64,000 nucleotides of DNA, from the NCBI GenBank assembly GCA_030847615.1, contig JAUMIR010000002.1, positions 112,848,309 through 112,912,308 of the forward strand, given 5' to 3'. Both the position numbers and the translations under genes were made by a program. Under the pieces are notes generated by a model. That model was given only the letters and a program-made list of their open reading frames with translations. It searched no databases and had not been told where the DNA came from. Of the stretch, positions 22,677-33,559 are shown piece after piece. The stretch comes from Gambelia wislizenii. Its lineage: Eukaryota > Chordata > Lepidosauria > Squamata > Crotaphytidae. How positions within the stretch are numbered: position 1 is the first letter of the stretch; every line of letters starts with the position of its first letter.

Positions 22677-23253
22677 GGAGATTATCAGACAAGGCTAATG
22701 TGGTGCCATAATGACGCCAGAGGAATGCAAAAGGATGCCAATATCAGACAACGATGTCCTTTTGTGTTGTAGGCCTCATTATGTCATTTCTTTCTATTGA
22801 TGGTCTGAGCCATCAATAGTTCCCCCATTGCGATTTGGTGCCAGCATTGTCAACATGTGAAACCTCAGGCCATTTAACTCATGTGAATGCAGTGTCAATG
22901 GCCGGGCCTGTGTGAACATCTCTGGGTGAGATCACAACATCCAGGTAAGTGATGCACTTTTTAAAAACTTCCCTGGTTTACTTGGAAGTTTTAAAGTGTG
23001 TTTTTGTGCTTGGTGCAAATTTTTTTGTGTATTTTGGTTTTTATTTTTGAATTTCCTGCACTCATATCTTCATGCGAGAATGGATTTCACTTCAGGAAAT
23101 GAATGGAGCTCTGTTAGTGCTCTGTTCATGCCTGGGCTGCCTGTCGACAGGAGAGAAGGTAAGTGCAGTGGGGAGGGTTATTATTCTGGGACAGGGGCGG
23201 AATTGGAGACTGTGGGACAGGAACGCTTTTTGCGTTCCTGTCTGATAATCTCC
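22677..23253. mobile_element. T-family DNA transposon, GGAGATT subtype (T6)
   Basis: Starts GGAGATTATCAGACAAGG and ends TGTCTGATAATCTCC, flanked by TGA at 22674-22676 and 23254-23256, a perfect 3-bp duplication. The left interior GTGCCATAATGACGCC is the reverse complement of the right interior of T3/T4, so this copy is inverted relative to them. The right end forms a hairpin, GGAACGCTTTTTGCGTTCC. Confidence 0.85.
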
Positions 23254-23264
23254 TGATATTAAAT

Positions 23265-23425
23265 GGTAGTGAAACTCTTTAAGACTGTAGTATCTGTAGA
23301 GGTATAGTGATGGGGGAGCAAATGAAAGCATTGCCCCCCCCCAGATACAAATTCTGCCTTGCAAATTAAATAGTCCTTCTGTCTCCAAATTTCCAGCACT
23401 GCAGTTAAACATTTAGAAATATAGT
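23265..23425 (+). repeat. S-family dispersed repeat, 5' part
   Basis: AGCATTGCCCCCCCCCAGAT, TGCACTGCAG-like and GTTAAACATTTAGAAATATAG correspond to the S copies at 30.14-30.23 and 49.37-49.48 kb. Class unknown. Confidence 0.45.
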
Positions 23426-23456
23426 TTAGACAACCATAGAAAAGGATGCGGCATTT

Positions 23457-23690
23457 TGTGGATATGTGCTTTCAAGTCATCTGTTGACATACGGTGGCCC
23501 CATGAATTTCATAGGGTTTTCTTAGGCAAGGAGTACTCAGAGGTACTTTTGCTAGTTCCTTCCTCTGAAATGTAGCCTCCATCACCTGGTATTTGTTGGC
23601 AGTTTCCCATCCAAATATTAACCAGAGCTGACCCTGCTTAGCTTCCAAGATCAGGTGGGATCTAGTGTCTTTAGGGTATTTAGCCCCTAA
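23457..23690 (-). mobile_element. 5S rRNA-derived SINE, minus strand
   Basis: On plus it runs from the tail (GCTTTCAAGTCATCTGTTGAC, ATGAATTTCATAGGGTTTTC, TTAGGCAAGGAGTACTCAGA) to the reversed 5S head (CCCTGCTTAGCTTCCAAGATC). The same order appears at 41.9 and 48.7 kb. Confidence 0.85.
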
Positions 23691-24012
23691 AAGATATGGT
23701 AAAATCCTGCAAAACCCCAACACTTCACAAACTTGTTAATGTATTGTACATGCACAAGGAAAACCTTCCACGCACTTGAACACTGCAGGACTCATCTTCA
23801 GTCCTTCTACAGCTGTGTGTGAAAATTCATTCTTATTTCTGACACATGTGCTGATACTATTCAGACACTCAGTACCTCATTAGAGAAAAGTAAATTTAGT
23901 AATCTTGGCTTTAAAAAATGCCATGTATGAAGGAATTTCAAATGGACCATTTCAACAGAAGTCTGCGCAGAAATCACAGCACATTAGAATTTATTAATGG
24001 TTCAGATCATTA
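23691..24012. other. No gene seen
   Basis: Short unassigned interval before the W2/P1 nest. Confidence 0.4.
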
Positions 24013-24595
24013 CAGATTGAGGACTTTTTCGGACACGTCAAATATAACGCAAGCAGCCTCATCACGTTGTGAGGCTGCTGCGCTGCAGAGCATCGGTTTT
24101 GGATGATGCTCTCCCCTGCCGGTACTGTTGCGGTACCGCGGGGAGATTTAAGCGTCATATTTCGTTGGTTTTTAATCACGATCAACTTTCGGGCTTAAAA
24201 ATCGACAAAATATGATGCTCAAATCTCCCCACGGTACCGCAACAGTACCAGCAGGGGAGAGCGTCATCTGAAACCAACGCTCTGCAGCGCAGCAGCCTCA
24301 CAACACGATGAGGCTGCTTGCGTTATATTTGACGCGTCCAAAAAAGTCCTGAATCTCCCATATCCGAAGTACTTGGGACTGGAGCTATTTTGGAATATTT
24401 CAGATTTTGGAATACTTGCATATACATAATGACCTGTCTTGGAGATGGGACCCAAGTCTAAACACAAAATTCATTTATGTTTCATATGCACCTTATCCAC
24501 ATAGTCTGAAGGTAATTTTATACACAATATTTTTAATAATTTTGTGCATGAAACAATGTTTGTATATAATGAACCATCAGAAAGCACTGTATTTT
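24013..24595. mobile_element. Tigger-like W2, inverted relative to W1 and split by a foldback element
   Basis: CAGATTGA (24013-24020) is the terminal repeat start. After the P1a insert, the element resumes at 24353 with ATCTCCCATATCCGAAGTAC, followed by CTTGGAGATGGGACCCAAG, and runs to about 24595 with GAACCATCAGAAAGCACTGT. The far terminus is not preserved. Confidence 0.75.
24021..24349. mobile_element. P1-family foldback element (P1a)
   Basis: A near-complete palindrome of 329 bases starts GGACTTTTTCGGACACGTC and ends GACGCGTCCAAAAAAGTCC. Inner arms pair as GCAAGCAGCCTCATC / GATGAGGCTGCTTGC and CCGGTACTGTTGCGGTACCG / CGGTACCGCAACAGTACC. TGA flanks both sides (24018-24020 and 24350-24352). 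Many intact CpGs suggest youth. Confidence 0.9.
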
Positions 24596-24832
24596 AAGCT
24601 GATTTGCTGTTTTAGAAGTTTCACAGCATACGTGCTAATTAAAATGCAGGGTCAGTGCCCAAAGTCTTCTGTCCCTCCCCCAATTTTTATTTCTGCCCTT
24701 GCCAGTGAAAACTATCCCACTAGCTGTCTGGCAGCACAGAAACGGCCGGAATGACCAAGCCAAAAGGCCTGACTTCTGGGGCTCTTTTTGTCTTCTCTAA
24801 TTTCATAAATTTTGTACCATGATGATGGAGAT

Positions 24833-24980
24833 TTTAAGACGCCTCTTTCAGCGTCTTGCCGCGCAAGCAGCCTCCGGAGCAGTAACGAGGCTGCTGCACG
24901 GCAAGGGGTCCATTTTGGATGACGCCGTTTCTCTCTCGGCGTCATCCGTGACTCTTGCAGCTAGCATTGGAGGCGGCCGC
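24833..24980. mobile_element. P1-family foldback element, one arm only
   Basis: GCGCAAGCAGCCTCCGGAGC, ACGAGGCTGCTGCACGGCAA and CCATTTTGGATGACGCCG follow the P1a arm order. The second arm is missing, cut where the Q-D element begins. Confidence 0.65.
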
Positions 24981-25589
24981 ACTGTTTTTCACTCACGGAA
25001 GTTGTCCATGAGTTATCCATGTTTCAAGTTCATACATAGGTATGCGTGCAAATCACGATTGTGGCTGCGAGTGAATTACTCGCTTTATTATTGTCCATAA
25101 GCTGCCACTGCTGCAATTTTTTTAATAATAATTTTTATTAGTTTAACACGCAGTAAAAAGACATTGAATACTTAAGACAGTAACACAGCCACTATAGTCA
25201 TCACACACACACACACACTATATACTATACACACACACCCCTAGACACACACATATACCTATACCTACATAGATCTCTACATACACACATACATACAAAT
25301 GTGCTAAAATAGATTTCCAACCTTCCCACCATATACTTTCTAACATCATAGTTTTCTATTTGTTTCCTCTATGTTGCTAATACATCACTAAATACCTATA
25401 ACCTATTAATATATCCTATTTCTTATTATCATCAGGGAAAAGACAAAATAACTTCTAAATGTTAATTCACATTCCTGTCAACAATCTACAAAGGTCACAT
25501 AATAAATCTTTAATTTATTCAATCTAAATTCTAGTATTCTAGTAGCCAGGACAAGAGATAAATAATAATATTAGATCAGTAATAAATGT

Positions 25590-27773
25590 AATTGAATATC
25601 TAAATTTCCATAAGGAAATCAAGGGAGCGCTTATTTTCCTAGATGCAGAAAAAGCTTTTGATAATTTAAATTGGACATTTTTTTAAAAAAAATGGAGAAA
25701 TTGGAACTAGGTGAGAAATTTATTAGATGTATTAATGCAGCTTGTGGGGGCAATTAGCTAACACACATTGGAAACTGTTTAATGCAGTTAGATGTGTAAA
25801 TAGCTATTGCTTAAAACAATTTGTAAGCCACTCTGATAGCCTTGTGGCTGAAGAGTGGGGTATAAATAACTAAATAAAAAAAAATATACAAATCAATTGG
25901 CTAAACTGATTATTAATTGGAACTCATCTAAATTTGTCTCAGCTGAAAAAGGAACTCTGCAAGGTTGCTCTTTGTCGTCGTCCCCCCTATAATTTATCTT
26001 AGCTCTAGAGATTTTAAATAACGAAATAAGGACTGACAAGGAGATAAAAGGTATTAAAATAAGAAAAGAGGAGTTTAAAATAAAAGCATTTGTGGATGAT
26101 TTAGTAATAATTTTAGAAAACCCATTAGAAAGAATTGAACGATTACTGCAAAAATTAAAAGAATTTGGAGTAAATGCAGGCATCAAAATCAATAATGAGA
26201 AGACTAAAATATTAGTGAAAAATATGAATAACAAAGAAAAGAAAAAGTTAAGAGAACAAACAGGTTTTGAGATAGCTAAAAAGGTAAAATGTGTAGGAGT
26301 AAACTTAACAACAAAAAAGCAACAATTGTATGAAAATAATTATGCTATAACTTGGCAGGAAATTAAGAAAGACTTAATTCAATGGAAGAAAATTAATCTA
26401 TCACTATTAGGGAGAATCTCTGCAATTAAAATGAATATACTACCCAAACTTATGTTCCTTTTTCAAACTATCCTGATAATATGCTCAAATAAGATTTTTC
26501 AAAATTGGCAGAAAGACTATCAAACTTTATTTGGGCAGGCAAAAAACCTAGAATAAAATGAAATTTATTAAATGATGCTAGAGAAAGAGGAGGTTCAGGA
26601 GTCCCGGATTTGAAATTATATTTTGAAGCAGCTTGCTTGTCATGGATAAAACAATGGATAGTTCTAAAAGATACAAGAAATTTGGAACTAGAAGGACACG
26701 AACTTAGACTAGGTTGGCACGGATATTTATGGTATGGGAAAATTAAAATAAATGAGGAATTTAAAAATCATATTATAAGAAGATCTCTAATAAAAATTTG
26801 GGGCAAAAAATATAAAGAAAAATTGTGTCTCTATATTCTATGTTGGTTATCCCCACAAGAAGCTTTTGGTAAATGCGAGTTAAGAGGAGGTTCATGGCCA
26901 ACTTATAAAGATATAATGATAAAGAAATTAGGAGATTGGAAAATTAAAGAGAGGTCAGAATTGGAAAGTGAGGGGTTCAAAATGCATTGATTGGGATACT
27001 TTCAACTAAAAGAAAGAGTGAAAGATGGTCTAAGGAATTGGCAATATAGTGGAAAATATAAGAACTAGAGAAAATTCTATTCTTGGAGGAAAACCACTTA
27101 ATTAATAAAATCTATAAATTATTATTAAAATTGACACTGAAAAGGAAGAAGTAAAACAATGTATGATAACATGGATGGTAAATGTAGGACATACTATTTA
27201 TATGAATCAATGGGAGGATATTTGGAACAGAAGTTTAAGATTTATTTGCTCTTACAGTTTGAAAGAAAATTTCTACAAAATGATGTATCACTGGTATCTG
27301 TCCCCTGATAGGCTGGCCAAAATGTACAAAACTCCTCAAATTTGTGCTGGAAATGTGGAACTCAGATAGGTACTTTTTATCACATATGGTGGAACTGTAA
27401 GAAAGTTCAAAAATATTGGTCGAAAATTAATAGAAAAATGTCAAAAAATTTAGGATTTAAACTTTCTATGCAACCTGAGTTATAGTTATTAAATATGATT
27501 GATTTAGAGTATAAGAAAGAAATACAACATAGAAAGCTAATAAATTATTTGGTTACAGCAAATAGACTGGTCTTCACCAGACGATGGAAAACCAAGAACA
27601 TTCCAACAGTGATGGATTGGATAGAGAAAGTATCCAAATTGGCACAAATGGACAAACTGACAAATCTCATTAAAGGAAACTCCAAGGATAAGTTCATAAA
27701 TAATTGGGAACCTTTTATAGTCTACTTAAAACAACTAAGGGGTAATATATATGTGGAAGGATTTAATAAGTAA
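25590..27773 (+). pseudogene. L1 ORF2 remnant (RT to C-terminus)
   Basis: The RT begins with FLDAEKAFDNLNW near 25640, where the first catalytic Asp is kept. It is interrupted by a SINE-tail scrap at about 25745-25885, then resumes with GTLQGCSLSSS near 25950 and KAFVDDLVIILENP near 26085, where ADD is VDD. Frames at 26092-26556, 26610-26990, 27163-27369 and 27495-27773 carry the thumb and C-terminal region, including the CWLS and CGNVELR zone and the closing MDWIEKVSKLAQMDKL. In-frame stops and frameshifts show it is dead. The endonuclease is absent. Confidence 0.88.
25745..25885 (+). repeat. SINE-tail scrap inside the L1
   Basis: AACAATTTGTAAGCCACTCTG followed by GTGGGGTATAAATAACTAAAT is a SINE/L2-type tail. 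It interrupts the L1 RT between motif A and the LQGC block, so it arrived in this copy or its recent parent. Confidence 0.5.
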
Positions 27774-28187
27774 GTTATGATAAAATTAGCAACAAATACT
27801 GCTGCAAATTTTTTAAAAAACTTTGAATCTAAAGTGTGGAAGTGCCGCCTTCCACTTAAAAAAGCTGTTTGGTCAACTTACAGTTGCAAAAATGTGCACA
27901 ATTGTTACCGCAAAACTCAAAAATAGCAGCTCTGGCCACTTTGTTGCCAGCGAGCTTCCCCCCCCCCCCCCCCCGTGCATCAGCTATCCACTTCCGGAAT
28001 GTGCTGCACTGTGAATCAGTTTCCAAACGGACAGTAATGCACATTTTGTGAAGGCTTTTATTGCGCAGTAAGTGGAGTTTTTGCCCCTGCTCCTTCCAAA
28101 AATGGAGAATCACTACGAGATCTCATTGGGACAAAAGGTATTGTCCTGGCATTCTATGAGGAGTGTTTTCATCACCTAGACAACACC

Positions 28188-28726
28188 TAGGACCACAAAT
28201 AAATACAGCAAGAAAATGCCTGTTATTGTAAATGTCTATAGGGAGATATGGAGGGATAATTTTTTTCCCAGGAAAAAAATAGGAGGTGCCAATGGGGAAC
28301 ACCCACAATGTGGAGCCACACTTTCCTCTCCCCTGCTCTCCAGTCAGCCATGCCTTGAGCGTGTGAGTACATCAGAAATTGTCCTCACCTCCTTTAACTA
28401 CACCCTTCCCCCCACATGGCCATGCTTTACTAGTTTTCCTGTTGCTCAGTATTATTGAAAGCAGCCTCAGAATCTTGGATTGGATGACGATTGGGAACCC
28501 TGGCCTCCTTTATTTGTGTGTGCATTAGAATGTATGAAAGAAGTTTTGTATAATATCTGGCAAAATGATTGCTTTAAAAACAAAACTTAGTCGTGCACAT
28601 TTAAGGTCTGTTTGCCAAAGTAATTGTATACTGAGGAGTGAGGTTCCCATACAGGTATCTTCTGTATAACATTGGCTCTTCTCCAAACAGTAAACAGCAG
28701 TGATCCAAGTAAATCTTACTGACTTA
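28188..28726. other. No gene seen
   Basis: Unassigned DNA; includes CCACATGGCCATGC and a short pyrimidine-rich stretch near 28320-28345. Confidence 0.4.
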
Positions 28727-29067
28727 GGAGATTTTCACATGGGGAAAGTAATCCCCGGGGAGATCGGGACAGAAATGGGGCTGTTCCGGTAGCAGAGCTC
28801 TGTTTTGCACGCCCCCTTCCTTCTCCCGACCTCCCATCATCCTCCCTCCATCCTGCTTCCATTTCCCTCCCGCTATGTTCTGCAATTTTTTACTAACAAA
28901 GAACTTTCATTTGTAAAACAGTGGGAGGGAAATGGAAGCAACATGGAGGGAGGATGACAGGAGGTCGGGAGAAGGAAGGGGGCATGTGAAACGGAGCTCT
29001 GCTACCAGAACAGCCCCATTTCTCTCCTGATCTCCCCAAGAATTACTTTCCCCATGTGAAAATCTCC
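28727..29067. mobile_element. P4-family foldback element
   Basis: A 341-bp near-perfect palindrome with ends GGAGATTTTCACATGGGGAA and CCCCATGTGAAAATCTCC. Arms continue with GGGGCTGTTCCGGTAGCAGA / TCTGCTACCAGAACAGCCCC and GGAGGGAGGATG-type stems around the centre at about 28900. TTA lies on both sides (28724-28726 and 29068-29070), a perfect 3-bp duplication. Confidence 0.9.
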
Positions 29068-29298
29068 TTAGAATAATCAGTCACTTGCTGGGAGGCTCTT
29101 AGGAAAAGAGCTTCCTTCACATCTGTATTATTTCCATAGAGCTCCTTATCAACAGCAGTTCAAAATGGGCAGAGGGGGAGGGGAATGATGGAAAATAAAT
29201 GAGTACCGGTATTTAGTCCAAAATGCTGTTGGTGAACTAGGCTAGCCTAACTAGACCAGGCATATACAGTTGTGGAATGAGATAATGGCTGTGGATGC

Positions 29299-29619
29299 AT
29301 ATCCTTCAGCTGTCCCAGTTTGGAAGGGCAGTCCTATCCATCCCATTTTCCCCACCTGCTTTTAAAATATCCCAGCTTCTCTCTCCTCTTCCCACATCCC
29401 CTTTTGTTGCCAGCTTCAGTTACTACAAGCTGAATTCAAAGTGTAAAATTAACTCTGCAAGAGAGAGAGGCAAGGAGGGGACAGAATCTTGCAGACTGCT
29501 GTAGCCTCTCCTAGCTTGTTTGGTTTTCCTCATTAATAAGGTTTTGCCATCTTGACTGCACTCTGATGTTCCTTGGCCACACCTGTCTCAGTTTTCATCT
29601 GTGCAACACTGGAGGGTAT
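29299..29619. mobile_element. U-family DNA transposon (U2)
   Basis: Ends ATATCCTTCAGCTGTCCCAG and CAACACTGGAGGGTAT match the U termini. The core GCTGTAGCCTCTCCTAGC and CATTAATAAGGTTTTGCCATC is in the orientation opposite to U1. Confidence 0.75.
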
Positions 29620-29797
29620 GTGGTTGTTGCAGCCTTGAAGAATGGCTTCATTGGTAAAATGGGCTGCTCAGGCCCAGCAGACTTTTCTCTGCCTTCTCTC
29701 ACCATCTCGACTGCATGACCCTCCCCCGGTTTATTCCCCAGGGGTGAAAGCAACCACTAGCATTGTGTATTACAGGATGTAGCTACAGGGGGCCTAT

Positions 29798-30137
29798 GGA
29801 CTTTTTCAGACGGGGTTTTGCAACGCTAGCAGCCTCGTCCCCGTTGCGAGGCTGCTGTGCTGCAGGGCATCCCTTTCAGATGACGCTCTCCCCTGCCGAT
29901 CCTCTGCTGATACTGTTGCGTAACTGCTGGGACGCTGCAGCGCCATATTTGGCGCTTTTCTAATCACTATCAACTTTCATGATTAGAAAACCACCAAATA
30001 TAATGCTGCAGCATCCCAGCAGTTACGCAACAGTATCGGCAGGGGAGAGTGTCATCCGAAAGGGATGCCCTGCAGCACAGCAGCCTCGCAACGGGGACGA
30101 GGCTGCTAGCGTTTCAAAAACCCATCCGAAAAAGTCC
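29798..30137. mobile_element. P1-family foldback element (P1b)
   Basis: Starts GGACTTTTTCAGACGGGG, ends CCATCCGAAAAAGTCC, with arms such as GCTAGCAGCCTCGTCCCCGT / ACGGGGACGAGGCTGCTAGC and GATACTGTTGCGTAACTGCT / AGCAGTTACGCAACAGTATC (one base apart). Flanks are TAT and TAA. Length 340. Confidence 0.88.
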
Positions 30138-30232
30138 TAAAATGAGAACATTGCCTTTCCCGTAATAATTCTCCCCTGTCCAAATAAAATTCTTGCACTG
30201 CAGTAACTTAAAGCTGAGCATTTAGAAACAAT

Positions 30233-31142
30233 GGACTTTATCATACCACCCCACAAAAGCCTGTTCTTTTGCTGGCATAACGTTTCTGTTTTTATGTTGG
30301 CGAACTAACTCCCCATGCTGTACTTACCTTCCCTCCCCTCTAAAGGCTTCCTGGCAATGAACAAGGAAGGACTTTTTTGGACGGCGATTTGTAACGCAAG
30401 AAGGCTCGACCCTCTTACGAGGCTGCTGTGCAGCAGGGGGGGGGCGTTTCAGATGACGCTGTCCCCCTGTCAATACTGTTCCGGAAGAGCTGGGAGGCTG
30501 CAGTGCCATATTTGGCCATTTCCTAATCACAGAAGTTGACCATGATTAGGAAATGGCCAAATATGGCGCTGCAGCCTCCCAGCTCTTCCGGAACAGTATT
30601 GACAGGGGGACAGCATCATCCAAAACACCCCCCGTGCCATGCAGCAGCCTCACAAGAGGGACGAGCCTTCTTGCGTTACAAATCGCCGTCCGAAAAAGTC
30701 CAAAGGAACGGAGCTCTATTCACTTCCTCATTCAAAATCCCACAGATTCTTGCAAGAAGATGCTTGTATGGGAAATTTTAAAAAGAACACACAAAAAGTT
30801 ACACAAGGCACATGCACACACTTTAAAACTTACAAGTAAACTGGGAAGGGTGATAAAAAGTGTATCACCTCCTGGATGTCGCAATCTCACCTGGAAGTGT
30901 TCTGGCTGGACTGGCCATTGACACTGCATTCATGTGAGTTAAATGGTACGAGGTTTCATACGCTGGCAATGCTGGCACTAAAGTGGCATGGGTGATCTAT
31001 TGATGGCTTAAGCTGTCAATGAAAAAAGTACAATTTTTTTGACTTTACATAAACTCGAAAGGGTTAAATCGTGTGGTAGGTGCACCCTTTCTGTTTATGT
31101 GGCATCATTATGACGCCATATTTATTGTGTCTGATAAAGTCC
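30233..31142. mobile_element. T-family DNA transposon (T5) carrying a P1 insert
   Basis: Starts GGACTTTATCATACC and ends GTGTCTGATAAAGTCC. Removing the 30369-30701 insert leaves about 577 bases, the normal T length. Landmarks: GTTCTTTTGCTGGCATAAC, GATTCTTGCAAGAAGATGC, GGCATCATTATGACGCCAT. Confidence 0.85.
30369..30701. mobile_element. P1-family foldback element (P1c), nested in T5
   Basis: Starts GGACTTTTTTGGACGGCG, ends CGCCGTCCGAAAAAGTCC. Long arms meet at about 30535 (AATCACAGAAGTTGACCATG). Neighbouring bases read AAGGAA on the left and AAAGGAA on the right, so the target duplication is not cleanly resolved. Frames on both strands here are mirror images and not genes. Confidence 0.88.
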
Positions 31143-31559
31143 ACAGTTTGAGCTTCCAAAGAAAAGGCCCAAGCAAAGTTACCAAGGGAATGTGAATACA
31201 GCAAATGTAAGAGTTCTAGGTATGGATGATTTCCAGTGTTTCACTTTATGCAATGCTAGATATCAGGGGGCTGAAGGAAATTTCATTAAAGAAACAGAAT
31301 TCTTATTTAGAGAGCAATGCCTTCATTTTATCCAGACCTCTACCTCTGTGCTAGAATGGTTTCCATCACTTTTATTTGTCCTATATCATTATTTGAGTTT
31401 TCTACCAGTGTTTCTAGAAAATTAGGAAAACAAATAATTAAAAAGAAACACTTTACATCCTCTATCTTTGGAGATTGTTCTCCAGTTGGGTAGGAAAGGT
31501 GATTTATACCTAAAATAGAATTTCTCTAAGTTGAACCTTATAGGTTGTAGCCAGACTTC

Positions 31560-31690
31560 TTCTTATTGAATTTATACCCTGCCTTTTCCCCGGGACTCTA
31601 AGTGGCTCACAGTACAAGTAAAAGAACAGATTTAACAAGAAAAGTTATATTAAAATACAGTTTAAAAGATTAAGCATAGCAAAATCAACA
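31560..31690 (-). repeat. Possible SINE/LINE tail, minus strand
   Basis: GAATTTATACCCTGCCTTTTC, then GACTCTAAGTGGCTCACAGT, is the reversed form of a common reptile SINE tail. Confidence 0.4.
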
Positions 31691-31749
31691 ACTGCATTCG
31701 AAGTGATTTAAAAGGTACATGAAAACAGATTCCACCTAAAAAAGAGATT

Positions 31750-31972
31750 CCACGTAAAGATTAGGAGGAACTTTCTGACAGTAAGAGTGGTTCAGCAGTG
31801 GAATGCACTGCCTTGGAGTGTGGTGGAGTCTCTTTCTTTAGAGGTTTTTAAGCAGAGGCTGGATGGCCATCTGTCTCAGGGCTTTGATTGTGTGTTCCAG
31901 CAGGGAAGAAGCAGATTGGATGGGATGGCCCTTGGGGTCTCTTCCAGCTCTATGAATCTATGATTCCGTGAT
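31750..31972 (+). mobile_element. CR1 LINE 3' end, 5'-truncated
   Basis: GATTAGGAGGAACTTTCTGAC to CTATGAATCTATGATTCCGTG matches the last 220 bases of the CR1 copies, with the same truncation region as the copy at 3.84 kb. Confidence 0.85.
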
Positions 31973-32286
31973 TGTATGAGGAAAAAAGTACAGCTATCTC
32001 ACCCCATCTTTTTTTAAAAAAACACTCTTCCTCTCCCAAAGCCTGCCTGGATAAAAAGTTGTCTGTCTGTCTGTCTGTCATAGAAGGACTTCCTTGGCTA
32101 ATTTAAATGAAAGGAAGCTTGGCTATTTTTCCACATTGACTTCAATGGGACCTAAACTGGGCCATCCCTACCCCTACTGTTTGCCAAAACAAGGTGACTC
32201 ATGGAGACAGCAGATTCTGGGGAGTAGAATGAGACCCCTTTCTTGACACAGTGCTGGCAATGATTGTTTTTCACTGCCTCACCTAG
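31973..32286. other. No gene seen; (GTCT)n microsatellite
   Basis: (TGTC)n run at about 32059-32080; the remainder is unassigned. Confidence 0.5.
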
Positions 32287-32532
32287 GACTTTATCTACAC
32301 TACCCAGTTATATTAGTCTGGTAACACTTTAACTGTCATGGCTCCATCCTACAGAAGGTTGGAATTTCTAGTCCAAGGCCTTAGTGTGCTCCCCTGCAGT
32401 ACAATTTCAGTAGAAAATTCTAAGTTTCTACCCCCACCAAACTATACACCCCAAGATTGCATAGATGGAGCCCAATTTTAATGGCCATGGAGTTATGGCC
32501 ATTAAAAGAGGTAAACTGTGTAATACTGTACA
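32287..32532. mobile_element. V-family palindromic MITE, diverged (V4)
   Basis: GGACTTTATCTACACTACCC, CTGTCATGGCTCCATCCTAC and, on the far side, GATGGAGCCCAATTTTAATGG follow the V order. The right terminus is poorly kept. Confidence 0.5.
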
Positions 32533-33540
32533 AACATGCTCCTAGCCACCTTCTTCTAGTTCTTCATCTATTGTGTTGTGGGGAAAGGGCCCTAGCTGAG
32601 CAAGGAAGCTGGCAGAGAGGCAGACAGGTCCAGACACAAACTCTACAGGCCTCACATGTGCACATGTGCTGCTCTTACTCATGTGATGCATGGTAGTGAT
32701 GTAGCTGCTAGAAAGACTTCTTTTGGCTTCTTCCCCCCCCCCCCACAAAGACTTTTTTCCTTTAAAAAATGTGGGTGGGGATGGATATTTTCTTTTAGAA
32801 TGATGAATAAAGTGTTTCAGGTAAGGTATTCACACATTTATCACACATTATCGCACATTTATCGCCCCCCTAAAACTGGAGGAAGAAGACTTTTGTATAA
32901 GATTAGGTAGAGTATCAGATTCTTAAGATTCCTGATCTTGATTTCCTTTTCTCACTTCTTTTTATAGAAATAAGTGTGTTAAGACTGTTTGACGCTGTGG
33001 AGAACTAGGGGAGGCAAAATAATTGTCTCTGTTTTACTAATGTTGGTGTTTTCTTCAGTTTTTATGGAGTGTGGGTTGTGGGGTTTGTCTGTTCCTGAAA
33101 CTGGCAAAACCAAAGTGGTTCCTCATAGTGTAAGTTTTCCTTTACAATTCAGGATCTTGTTCCATCTGTAGCGACTCTTGCCCTCTCTTTCAAAAGTAAG
33201 TTAAATACAGAATATTCTAATTCTAATTCTGTTCTGAAAAAAATACTGTTGACACCTCAAATATGATTCAAGTATACCTTACTTAATTAACAAAGTAGAT
33301 GCATTGCTGACATGACTTCTTTAACAGAAACATTGGTACCAGAGGCAGAAATAACATGGAAAGAATAGGAATAGGCTCTTATACCACACACACTTGCACA
33401 CGCACACACACACACACCCTTATACATGTTCCACCAAACCTTTGATTGAAAACTAACAATATGCATATGTGAAATGAAACAACCAGGTCAGGTAAGCCTT
33501 GCATAAGTGAACAAAAATATTTAGAGCCTTCTACATAGTT
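32533..33540. other. No gene seen; microsatellites
   Basis: Poly-C at about 32732-32743 and a (CA)n run at about 33387-33417. Short frames here have no recognised domain. Confidence 0.5.
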
Positions 33541-33559
33541 GTTGTTAACTGCTGTCAAG

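Larger units (their letters stand above)
25117..27797 (-). mobile_element. L1 LINE with 5' inversion (twin-priming structure)
   Basis: The L1 3' end lies in minus orientation: poly-T at 25117-25123, then AATAATAATTTTTATTAG and about 430 bases of AT/CA-rich 3' UTR-like sequence. From about 25560 the orientation flips and ORF2 reads on the plus strand to its stop near 27774. The block is bracketed by ACTGCTGCAATTTTTT (from 25107) and ACTGCTGCAAATTTTTT (27798-27814). One bracketing duplication, a single poly-A end and reversed adjoining segments are the standard signature of twin priming. Confidence 0.8.
24985..28187. mobile_element. Q-family DNA transposon (Q-D), split by an L1
   Basis: The 5' part (about 24985-25106) has GCGTGCAAATCACGATTGTGG and GCGAGTGAATTACTCGCTTT, as in Q-A and Q-B. 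The 3' part (27798-28187) has AGCTGTTTGGTCAACTTACAG and TTTTTGCCCCTGCTCCTTCC, ending CCTAGACAACACC. The two halves join exactly across the L1 target duplication. A poly-C run lies at about 27958-27974. Confidence 0.75.
29740..31335 (+). repeat. S-family repeat interrupted by two transposons
   Basis: S sequence appears at 29740-29797, 30138-30232 (GAACATTGCCTTTCCCG ... GAGCATTTAGAAACA) and 31143-31335 (GTTTGAGCTTCCAAAGAAAAG ... GAGAGCAATGCCTTCATTTT). The last two parts are contiguous in the uninterrupted copy at 49.4-49.69 kb. I do not know its class. Confidence 0.55.

Noticed and set aside
25893..26234. 113-codon minus-strand frame
   Set aside because: It is the antisense of the L1 ORF2 remnant on plus.
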